DNA from: Neoceratodus forsteri
Taxonomy: Eukaryota > Chordata > Ceratodontiformes > Ceratodontidae
DNA length: 64,000 bases
Assembly: GCA_016271365.2 (NCBI GenBank)
Contig: CM057456.1
Span: forward strand, 612,565,501 to 612,629,500
Direction: 5' to 3'
Translations under genes and position numbers: made by a program
Notes under the pieces: generated by a model
What the model was told of the DNA's origin: nothing
Databases searched by the model: none
Seen by the model: only the letters and a program-made list of their open reading frames with translations
Part shown: in pieces, positions 1-8,383 of the stretch
Position numbering within the stretch: position 1 is the first letter of the stretch
Layout of the letters: each line of letters opens with the position of its first letter

Positions 1-144
1 ACTGCCAGATAGAGCTTTGGGCACAGCGCCCTTGCGCTGTAGAACTCCAGATCTTCTGGAGTTAACTCCTTCCTCTCAGGGGCAGTTCAGCTGCAGTGGC
101 TGACTGCTATTGTTATAATATAGCAAGACTTCATGGTGTTTGAA
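1..144 (-). repeat. E1: right terminal repeat of an alpha DIRS element cut by the window edge
   Basis: This is the gag-side terminal repeat of an alpha element whose body lies left of the window. It closely matches the right end of E10 (about 34015-34158) and stops at the same TGTTTGAA terminus. From 145 the sequence changes to beta-family RT coding sequence. The E6 paralogue shows the unbroken target as GAACGCGTCC at about 18054, so E1 inserted at a GAA in the RT gene of E2. It is coded on the minus strand. Confidence 0.85.
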
Positions 145-1205
145 CACGTCCTGCAGATCCAGTGAACAGGAGCACATGTTTCGCTCTGAGGATGGTATGA
201 TCTGGGACAGAGTGACCATCCGAAAGGTGCATGACCGGAGATATTGATTCAGGTCATGCAGATCTAGAAGGGGGCGCCAGCCCCCCGTCCACTTGAGCAC
301 CAAAAGTACCTGGAGACAGCCTGGGTCTGCTGGAGGATCCGCCACTGGAGTTGCTGCCTTTTTTTTTGTTAACTATTTTTCTGGCCCTTCTGTCTCGGAA
401 CTCTCTCGGGCAACTGCACTCACCTACTCGCTCTACCGCCCGCTGTGTTCCCCTACATCTTCAATTTCATCGCGGTTCCCCAGGACGGGAGGCAGCAGCC
501 CGGGGAAACCGCAGGGGCAGTGACGGCAACCAGCATTGGGCATGTGGCAGTGGCACTGACAGGGCCGTCGTCTACCCGAGGCAGAGGCTATTTTCTGGAT
601 TTACGCCCTCAATGCTGGACGTGCAATGCCGCCCAGTCTGTGACACGAGTGCTCCCACCCACATCTGGAAGGCAGCTGCCCACGTCTACCCCACGCTCGT
701 GAGCCTCTGAGTGTCGCAGTATTGCCGGTCTCCACCGGCGGCCGCTGCTGCGCCGGGCTTCCCCTGGATCCCTCCCGAAGAGAGGAGAGCAGTCCTATGG
801 ACGCTCGATCCTCCCCCCCCACCGTCGACCCATGGCAGCCCAGGCTCGCTGATGAACCCGGGTCACCGGCACAACGTGAGGTATGGCGTCCAGCGCCTCA
901 ACCCTCAGCACCACTGGGCCGGCGAGCTACTGCCTCCTTGAGGAGTTGAGCGATGTCATCTCGGAGAGACGACTGAGTCTGGATAGATCCTCTTTCCTCC
1001 CGAGGGGCGCGGGCTCGGCTTGGAGGATACTGCTCAAAATCCAGAGGCAGTCCCTGACCGACCATTTTGAGGTGACAACGGATGAGGCAGAAAGGAAGCG
1101 GCGGCGCCAGACCCCCACGGGAGGACCCAGAGCTGAGGTGACGGAAGAGGGATTGACAGCCCCCGTCCCGTCACTGAGCAGGCTTGGAGGAGGAGGCTCC
1201 AGGAC
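145..1205 (-). pseudogene. E2 reverse transcriptase, N-terminal fragment
   Basis: Minus-strand codons at 145-345 encode the start of the DIRS RT: a TGGWRPLLDLHDLN segment, an FRMVTLSQIIPS segment and the SLDLQDVF motif that carries the first catalytic aspartate of the palm. At 144 the frame is cut by E1. Upstream it is broken by the insert at 359-923, after which beta-type sequence resumes at 935 and runs to the gag junction near 1205. The matching intact stretch is E6 17970-18518. The YLDD half lies outside the window, so this copy is dead. Confidence 0.82.
359..923 (-). mobile_element. GC-rich poly-A-tailed insert with candidate target duplication, unidentified
   Basis: Beta paralogues have no counterpart to this 565-bp block. 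On the minus strand it ends in GTTAAC followed by nine A (plus-strand T run 359-367). It is flanked by 11-bp near-repeats, 348-358 and 924-934, which differ by two transitions and look like an aged target-site duplication. The poly-A and duplication point to LINE-type retroposition. The body is CpG-rich, with no tRNA boxes or protein I recognise. It may be a 5'-truncated LINE, a composite SINE or a retroposed transcript. Confidence 0.6.
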
Positions 1206-2494
1206 CTAAACCTCACCCTCCTTTACGGGCCTGTTGTGGCACGGGCTTGGGCCAGGGCACCAAGCTTGAGCCTGCTGCTGTTCACCTTGGAAGGAGGACT
1301 GCTGAGCCGCAGGGGAAGAATGCAGAAAAGGCTTCTTCTGCTGGTTCTTGCCCGTAGAACCCCTGGCAGAAGTAGCATCCAAGGTGGCACTGGACTGCTC
1401 AATGCGCTGAAGGTGACCGGCCACTTCTGGGCCGAACAAGTCTGTCCCTAGGAAGGGCACATCAGCTAGTTTGTGCTGGGTATCCGCCAGGAAGGAGGAG
1501 AGCCTCAGCCAAGCCCTGCAATGAGAGGCAACTGCAGCAGCCACCGAGCAGGCACAAGAATCCCCAATGTCCAGGGCCAGCTGAAGCTGCTGTTTGGCAA
1601 CACCTCAGCCCTGGTCCTGGACCTACTTGACCGTGGTCTGCATGTCCACGGGGAGATGTGGGAGGACTTCATCCAGTGACCTAAGAAAGGTGCAAGAGAA
1701 GTGTGCCATGATGACAGCCAAACTTGCCTGACGAAGGCCCAAGGAGGAAGCCGCACAGACCTTCCTGGCTGAGTGGTACAGAAGCTTGGACTCAATCAGG
1801 AGGTCGGTCAGTGTCAGCAGAATTTCCAGTACGCCTGAACAGAGGCGGTCACCAGGCTCTCGGCTGAAGGGTGCTCTGTGAATCCCACGAGGGACCCCAT
1901 GGGCACTGTGTACTTGTGGGCCATGCGGGCAGACGGAGCTGGACTGGAGGCAGGGCGTTGCCAGAGTTCTATGGCCGGACCAACAATAGCCTCGGCCACA
2001 GGAAAGGCCTCCGTTGGGGTATCCCCCTCTCATAAGGATGTCCGTAAGAGGGTACTCCGCCTTTTTCTGGATTGGCTCCAGGGGAATCCCTGTGGATTCA
2101 AAGATGAGGCGAAGAATCCCTTGAAAAGACGAAGGACCTTCCTCAGTCTCTAGGCCAACAGTTGACATCATCCCCTGGATGAGAATGCAAACCGGTGATG
2201 TCCGGATCTGAGGAATCCGGGTATAATGGCAGACCAACCATCTTCGACTTGCTGAGGGCAGTCCAGGGTTACCGTGACCGACAATCGCCGGGGGAAGCTC
2301 GGTGTCAGGTCCCTTGGAAGGAGCCCCTCCCACAGGCTGTTTGGATGGTGGTTCCACCACAATCGGTGGACAGACCGTGTTGGACCGCACTGGTGGTTTT
2401 GCTGGCTCTGCAGGCTGAGGGACCAATTTATTCAGTTCCGAAAGGAGTCTGCTTCGGCCTAGGAGGTGAAAGCCATGTAAGGGGCGGTGTAGAA
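1206..2494 (-). pseudogene. E2 gag, C-terminal half
   Basis: Minus-strand beta gag, best read at 1623-2426 and 1206-1544. It shares with E6 a VEPP proline segment, the STG-LEP-KKAEYP patch, SSLGLRQAS, MAHFS...LRSLDEVLPHLP, and the tail with a DTQHKLADVPFLGTDLFGP core. Gag is presumed to coat the RNA, but no enzymatic motif is visible here. Frames change several times and stop codons are present. At 2494 the gene is cut by E3 and resumes at 6880. Confidence 0.82.
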
Positions 2495-2693
2495 GGAAAA
2501 ATTACTCACCTTAGTAATGTTGTTTCTTCTAATGGAGTCTTGCTATATTATGACAATTGCAGTGAGTCCCCATCTTCGAACAGCCCCGGAGGTGAAATAG
2601 TTAACTTTCCATGCAAGCATGGAACTCTGAGCGCGAGCTCGGTTAGAAGACTCTGTCTGCTGATCTTCAAACGTAAACTGTCAGATCTTTACG
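2495..2693. repeat. E3 left terminal repeat
   Basis: About 2520-2693 is the reverse complement of about 6700-6866, including a GTTAACTTTCCATGCAAGC segment and AGCGCGAGCTCGG. The outermost 25 bases (ATTACTCACCTTAGTAATG) have no partner in the right ITR but are mirrored in the ICR, as expected for a DIRS-1 type end. Confidence 0.92.
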
Positions 2694-2954
2694 AGCAAAA
2701 ACTCACTAAGGCTCTGTGTGGAAGCTGTAAACCTACACTAGCTGACTGGCTACTAACGTAAACACACACTTCTTGGTCTCCAACAAAGACTCAAGTCATG
2801 AGACCCAAAAGAAATGAAAAATACACCACCAATTCACCCCAAAGGAAGGGTGAAACAACAAAGTGGCATAAAGAAAGCGCCAACACTGTAATGCCCACCC
2901 ACATCCCAAAACAGAGGTTCTGAGAGGGGCAGGCAGGGAGGGAGGTCATAATAT

Positions 2955-3045
2955 ATGAGACTCACAGAAGAAACAACATTACTAAGGTGAGTAATTTTTC
3001 TTCAAACAACATGAAGTCTTGCTATATTATGATGATACCGAACTA
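2955..3045. repeat. E3 internal complementary region (ICR)
   Basis: The first half (GAAGAAACAACATTACTAAG, about 2969-2988, and on to GTAATTTTTC) is complementary to the outer left end. The second half (TTCAAACAACATGAAGTC and following) is complementary to the outer right end. The two halves meet at TTC, so the ICR is the mirror image of a joined-end circle, the diagnostic feature of DIRS-1 elements. Confidence 0.92.
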
Positions 3046-3079
3046 CAGCAGTACCCCCATGGAGGAGGGACACAGAACC

Positions 3080-4140
3080 TACTTAGGGAATAGGCTCTGA
3101 AGGACAGCTGTGCCAAACCGGGCATCACTCCGAGCCTGGATATCCAGGGAGTAATGCTTGGTAAAAGTGTGAACTGTTTTCCAAGTAGCTGCTTGACATA
3201 TCTCTAGAATAGGGATGTCTCTGGCAGCAGCCAGAGAAGCAGCTGTACCTCTGGTACAGTGAGCCCTCAGGCCTGAGGGAGGAACCTTACCCAGTTTTTC
3301 GTAACAGAATTGGATTCAAGAGACAATCCACCTGGCAATGGATCTTTTAGTGGCAGGCTTCCCTTTACCAACCTCACCATAAGTGAGGAACAGTTGGAGG
3401 GAGTCAAACCTGTGACCCTTGGTACGCTCTATGTAGTAACTAAGGGCTCTCTTCACATCTAAGCTGTGCAGCCTCCTCTCACCAGAGGAAGAATGGTCAG
3501 TGAAGTACACTGGAAGAGATATAGATTGATTAAGGTGGAAATCTGAAACCACCTTAGGCAGAAACTTTCTATTAGTCCGGAGGACTACCTTATCTCTGTG
3601 AAAGGAGATAAAATCCGGCTCCACTGACAAAGCTTGTAATTCACTTATGCGTCTGGCAGAGGTGATGGCTACTAGAAACACAGTTTTCTAAGTCAAGTAC
3701 TTAAGCTCAGCTGAAGACAAAGGCTCAAAGGGGGGTTGCATAAGCTGAGCAATACAAACATTAAGATCCCAGGCAGGGGCAGGATCCCTGAATGGAGGGT
3801 TGGTGTAAAGCAATCCCTTAAAAAACTTGGAAAATACAGGGTGAATTGCAAAAGAAGAGGATTTACCAGCCGTAATAAAAGCAGACAGCTGCCAAACGCA
3901 CTTTCAGGGTAGCTGGTCTCAGCCCCAAAGTGTTCAGATGGACCAAATAATCCAGGACTGTGGGTAAATCAGCAGAGTCTGGGAAATATGCTTTCTGAGC
4001 ACCATATGGAAAACCTTTTCCATTTGGAGTTGTAAGTAGCCCTGGTGGAAGGCTTCCTAGAAGCCTTCAATATATCCATTACGCCTTGTGAAAGGTGTAA
4101 GTCAGAAAACTCTAACTCTTCAAGAACCAGGCCTTGAGAT
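3080..4140 (-). pseudogene. E3 tyrosine recombinase (YR)
   Basis: The YR would insert the circular DNA copy into the chromosome. In coding direction it shows an N-terminal core-binding segment (KASRKPSTRATYNSKWKRFSIW, 4035-4100), the ITSARRISELQALSV box with the first catalytic arginine (about 3650), an HCTR box in place of HxxR (about 3255) and HYSLD with the nucleophilic tyrosine (about 3150). A tryptophan codon of the usual TWKTVF motif is a TAG stop at 3688-3690, and small indels lie near 3890. Catalytic residues remain but the frame is closed. Confidence 0.85.
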
Positions 4141-5322
4141 CGAGAGATCTGAGATTCGGGTACCAAACCCTTCCCTGGGCACAGGTTAACAGATTGCGAT
4201 TCCTGGGAAGGCACAGGGGAGGATGGACTGCTAAGGACAGTAGGAGTGGATACCAGGGTTGTCTGGCCCAATCTGGGGCAATCAGAATGACCGTGCAGGA
4301 TTGGGATCTGATTTTGCACTTTGAACAGGAGAGAGAAGGGAGGGAAGGCATAGAAACTTCCTTCCCAACTGAGGACTAAGGCATCCAGAGGACTGAGCCC
4401 AAGACTGGGGGCCTGCAGCAAAAGAGGGAAGTTGGTGATTGTCTGGGGCTGCAAAAGATCTATCTGGGAGTGCCCCATCTGGCAAATACCACTCCCAGAA
4501 CACAGGATCCAGGGACCATTCGTGATGGCCCTAGGAAATTCTGCTGAGAGCATCTGCCAGGACATTGTCCTTGCCTGGGAGGTGAACTGCCGTAAGGGAG
4601 GTGTTCAGGGAGTAAGCCAGAGACCACAACTTCATGGCTTCGTTGCACAAGACCATAGACAGAGTGCCCCCTTGCTTGATGTACCACATTGTAGTGGTGT
4701 TGCCTGTTCTGACCTGTACAATTTTGTTCTGAACAGATTTGGAGAAAGCTTGAAGTGCTAGAAAAACTGCTCTGAGCTCCAACAGGTTGATGTGGAGCAG
4801 AGTTTCTTGGGGGGACCACAGTCCCTGGACAGTGAGGTCGCCCATGTGAGCCCCCCACCCCAAGAGGGATGCATCCGTAGTAAGGATTAAGGAGTGAGAC
4901 TGAGTGACAAGAGGAACTCCTTGTCTCAGATTGCTCTGATCCTGCCACCACTGTAGGGCTTGGATCAGGGTTGAAGTTACTGGGATCAACTTAGTAAGAG
5001 GATCCTTTCTTTGAGACCAAAAGCTCTCAAATGGAACTGAATGTCCCTCATCTGAAATCTTGCTCCTTGCACTACTGCTGTGGAAGCAGCCATGTGTCCT
5101 AGGAGCTGCAGAAAATGCCTTGCTGGTCGAGAGACCTGCAGGGTGAATGAGGAGGCCAGGGAGACTAGGGTCTTTGCCCTGTCCAAAGGGAGGAAGGCCC
5201 TGGCTTCCCGTGTGTTCAGTTCTGCGCCTATGAAGTTTAGGAGCTGGACAGGCTCTAGAACTGACTTTGAGAGATTCAGAAGGAAACCCAGGGAGGTAAG
5301 CAGTTGCTGAGTTACCTGAAGG
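4130..5322 (-). pseudogene. E3 pol remnant: RNase H and MT-related domain, RT palm deleted
   Basis: Reading 5322 down to 4130: the RT thumb end (RRTEHTGSQGLPPFGQGKD), then RNase H with TTDASLLGWGAH, ELRAVFLAL, a TGNTTTMWY box where sister copies have TDN, and a final ADALSRIS. The MT-related segment follows, with FAAPDNHQLP, YAFPPFSLL and VILIAPDWARQPWYP spread over several frames. The RT fingers and palm, including YLDD, are absent because of the deletion at 5322. A G replacing the TDN aspartate would itself weaken RNase H. Confidence 0.83.
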
Positions 5323-6316
5323 CAATCTTCCTGGAGTCCTTCTCAGGAGGGTGTGAAGCTAGGGGAATATTTGCCTTGTCACAGGCTGCAGCCTGCACTA
5401 CTCCCACATGGCTGCACTGCTGTGTGAGGAACTCCGTATCAGAGCCTGATAAAGTATACCTCTTGTCCATCCTTTTATCTACAGGAGGTATAGTGTGAGG
5501 AGTTTTTAAAACTTTGTCTGCTTCCGAAAAGATTTATGCAGAGGAATAGACAGTCTCTTAGATTCTGGAATATCCATCATTTCTACATAATCAGGCTCCT
5601 CTTGGTCATCAACAGCTTCCTCAACAGGGAGCTGGAGAGTTTCAGCAACCTTCTTATAAAACAAAAAATGAGAAGGGGACTCAGAGAGCCTTGTAGGAGA
5701 AACCCCTAAGGGTCTGTCTGGAGAGGTGTCCGGTTCAATGGGCACATCCAGGTCTTCAAAGTCATATTCACTCTCCTCATACTCCTCTTCCCCCTTCCAC
5801 GGTTCATAAAATTCCTCAGAATCATAATCTTGAACCAGTGGAACCGGCCGAACCGAGCGCCTCCCTGATGGTGCCGGTTCAGTCGGAACCGGGGAAAGAG
5901 ACTGGACAATTTGGATTGCTTTAGCCATTTCTTCAGCGGTTGGAGAGAGAACTTTTGGCTCCACACCAGCTGACTTTCTAGTCCTTTTTGCAGGAACTGG
6001 CTCACATGAAACCAGCTCTTCGTTGCCGAGTATCACCCTGGTCAGAGGGCACTCCCTCTGGTTCGGTTGGAACCGAACCGGGCCGGCCATCCGGGTCAGC
6101 GGACTTTTTGGCCTCCCTTTCCCTGAGCCTACCAACTCTCTTTTCTATGGTGGCAGCAGGGAAATTCTTACAAATCTGGCAGTCTGCATTGAGGTGGTCA
6201 AACCCCAGACAATAGACACAGGTGGTGTGAGGGTCAGCCTTAGCAAAGGCTTCCCCACAGACACTACAGTGTTGAAACCCAGTGGGCCCGGTTTTTCTTT
6301 TGGGTTTCTCAGACAT
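5323..6316 (-). pseudogene. E3 gag, N-terminal two thirds
   Basis: It starts at MSEKPKRKTGPTGFQHC (start codon at 6314-6316). A Cys/His cluster follows: CSVCGEAF, DPHTTCVYCLG, DH, and CQICKNF, spaced like two small zinc-binding knuckles. Then come a basic segment, an acidic stretch (5700-5830, rich in E and D) and PLHKSFRKQTKF near 5510. Beyond 5480 it is truncated by the 5322 deletion. The 209-residue frame 5506-6135 and the zinc region 6002-6316 are in different frames, so at least one indel separates them. Confidence 0.83.
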
Positions 6317-6699
6317 AATGCCAGCCTAACCAAATTTGCCCGGTTATGGCAATCCGCCAAGCAAGACTCTCTTATCGGTTCCCAACCGTGTCACGGGTCG
6401 TGGAAAAAAACGTAATGAAATCCGTTTTTTTTTAGAACCGATAAGAACCGGGAACCGCACTCTAAAAAAGGACTAGCAATTTTAAAACACAATCTGATCG
6501 GTTCAACAGAACCGATAAATGTTTACAAGTTCCACACAGAGAAAACGAATGTAAAACCTATCTATTACTTACATTACCACAGACAGGGCTTGAACCGACC
6601 AGTTGCGGTATAATTTCGGTTGAAAACCGATAAAATAATACTTTTAAACTGACAAAATGAACCAAGCAGCAGGAGAAATCTCCGGAGCGACTGTTCAGT
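6317..6699 (-). promoter_or_regulatory. E3 leader with clustered AACCG/CGGTT motifs
   Basis: This noncoding leader lies between the right ITR and the gag start. It holds many copies of AACCG or its complement, several as ATCGGTT or AACCGAT in facing pairs (about 6378, 6438, 6500, 6511, 6614). The layout recurs in the E9, E10 and E11 leaders. By position it should contain the promoter or 5' UTR. No known regulatory function is shown by the sequence. Confidence 0.55.
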
Positions 6700-6879
6700 G
6701 AGGCAGAGTAAAGAATCTGACAGTTTACGTTTGAAGATCAGCACACAGAGCCTTCTAACCGAGCTCGCGCTCAGAGTTCCATGCTTGCATGGAAAGTTAA
6801 CTATTTCACCTCCGGGGCAGTTCAAAGATGGGGACTCACTGCAATTGTCATAATATAGCAAGACTTCATGTTGTTTGAA
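6700..6879. repeat. E3 right terminal repeat
   Basis: Complementary to the E3 left repeat through about 165 bases. The outer CAAGACTTCATGTTGTTTGAA end has no full partner in the left ITR but is mirrored in the second half of the ICR. Confidence 0.92.
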
Positions 6880-7806
6880 GCCGGGGTCGGCTTGTAACCA
6901 GTAAGAATCAGCTATTGCCACATGAGGTCCTCATAGCGCCGAAGTTTCTGCCGGAGCCTCTCCTCATCCGAGGAGGATAAGGACCACCGATGGCGTTGCC
7001 TCTTTTTAGAGCGTTTATGGTTCTTCCTCGGCCTGTCGGTCAAGGGGGTTCAAGACCTCGATCGAGATTGGGCAGGTTGCTTTGGTTGCTCGGGAGACAC
7101 CAGTGGGACTGGTGATTTCCCGGGATCAGGGACCATTTCTTCGATGGACGTCCCAGCACGATGGATCTCATCATCTGGAAAGACCTGATTTGGGGTCTGA
7201 TCAAGGGAATCGTCAGCTGGGGCCGGCGATATCGGATTGATCACGATTTCACCATCGATCGATAATTCGGTCAACTGACCAGACGGCAGAGCCGAAAAGA
7301 CAGTGGCTGAAGACGCAATCTCGACCGAAGTCGAGACCGCATGTTTCTGGGATCGAGATTTTTCCCACTCCCATGAACGTCTCCATTGAGATGAAGACAA
7401 TCCCGGGTCCTTCTCCCGCTTATGGGATCGAGAGGAGTACGAGCTCGCAGGCGCCTCTCCCTTGGTCGGGAGAGACTGGCACAACTCTTGGAAGGAACCC
7501 GAGAAGGTGGAGCCCAGGTTGAGCGGCACGAAGAAGCTCCAAGAGGAATTTGCAGCACGAGCCGCTTCCTCCTCGAAGGCCTGCATGCATTCCAACTGCT
7601 CAGCGGATCCCACAGCCGCGGAAACCGCCCACCGAGCCTCCTTGGATTTCACTTAAGGGTTCCTCTTCTCCAGCCTCACCAGCTTCAGGAATGTGAGACG
7701 GTCGTCGAGGACGTTGGAGTGAAAGGCAAGACAGATTCCATTTCGAGGTGTCATGGTCAACACTGAGGCAATAGATGCACGCTGTGTGGGGATCGGTGCG
7801 CAACAT
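6880..7806 (-). pseudogene. E2 gag, N-terminal half
   Basis: The beta gag resumes after E3. Reading down from 7806: a zinc-knuckle remnant (TDPHTACIYCLSVDHD), then KEARWAVSAAVGSAEQLECMQAFEEEAARAA, a serine/arginine-rich basic stretch, and RRYEDLMWQ just before the E3 junction, which continues as VPQPAEPAKPP beyond 2494. The E6 gag shows the same order without interruption. Frames shift near 7600 and a stop lies in RYEDLMWQ-stop. The alignment across E3 is the main evidence that E3 is nested in E2. Confidence 0.82.
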
Positions 7807-8130
7807 CTTTGGGCCTCAAGGGCACCGACGAAATCCAAGGGAAAACTTGTCTTCCATTATCGAAGCCGCAAACTTGCAATCGCTAACATGAACAATGCGA
7901 ATTTTCAGTATAACCGAAGGTTTGAAAGCCAGGGCCTACAAAATGCGTGAGCACGAGGGAGGCAACCTGAATCTTCCAGCAGAAAGGAAGATCTGGCGTC
8001 GTCGGGCGCAGCCAAGGTATATACCACCTGGGTGGGTGGGAGGAGCCAGCTTGAAGATTTCCGGTGAAATTTAAAGCAGAAGGGGACATGCCAAAGAGTG
8101 TGGATGAACAACATATCCACGCTCCTAGAA
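7807..8130 (-). repeat. E2 leader and right terminal repeat
   Basis: At 8025-8130 the sequence matches the beta right ITR of E6: CCACCTGGGTGGGTGGGAGG, then AGCTTGAAGATTTCCGG, then TGGATGAACAACATATCCAC and the terminal CTAGAA. The rest (7807-8024) is leader with no open frame I can assign. Confidence 0.82.
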
Positions 8131-8383
8131 CTGGCTCAATTGTCGCCCTCGAGAGAAGGGAGATGATTTCCTCTAGGACCAAAGGAAGATGCTGCGGGGA
8201 GTAAGACTACTAGGAGGGTGGTCTTCAGGGTGGTTTCCGCAGAAACTCTATAGAGTGTCCTTCTGATATCAACTGGAGCACCCAAGCGTCTGAAGTTATT
8301 CTCTCCCAGCCCGGCAGATGGGAGAAGAATCCTCCCCCACTGGTTCTTCTGGAACCTCCTGAGGCAGTGGAAGAGGCAGGGAG

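Larger units (their letters stand above)
2495..6879 (-). mobile_element. E3: alpha DIRS-1-like element, internally deleted
   Basis: Complete at both ends. The left end begins GGAAAAATTACTCACC and the right end finishes GTTGTTTGAA. Each end has an arm complementary to the ICR at about 2955-3045. The length of 4385 bp is about 1.26 kb short of E11 (5645 bp), explained by one internal deletion at about 5322 that removes most of RT and the gag C-terminus. It is inserted in the gag gene of E2 at an AGAA target. Without an RT palm it could move only if enzymes came from another copy. Confidence 0.93.
145..8130 (-). mobile_element. E2: beta DIRS-1-like retrotransposon, interrupted by E3 and a poly-A insert
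   Basis: Beta-family remnants run on the minus strand from an RT fragment at 145 through gag to a right ITR ending near 8130 in CTAGAA. The left part (rest of RT, RNase H, MT, YR) lies beyond E1 and outside the window. E3 (2495-6879) splits gag, and a 0.57-kb GC-rich insert splits the RT upstream region at 359. After 8130 the sequence becomes gamma-family RT/gag, so E2 itself sits inside E4. E6 is the intact reference for every part of this reading. Confidence 0.88.

Noticed and set aside
1236..1679. Plus-strand open frames through E2 gag
   Set aside because: They are antisense to minus-strand gag that aligns with E6. No domain is readable on the plus strand.
2495..6879. LTR retrotransposon or endogenous retrovirus
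   Set aside because: Ends are inverted repeats with an ICR, there is no integrase or protease, and a tyrosine recombinase is present. This is DIRS-1 type.
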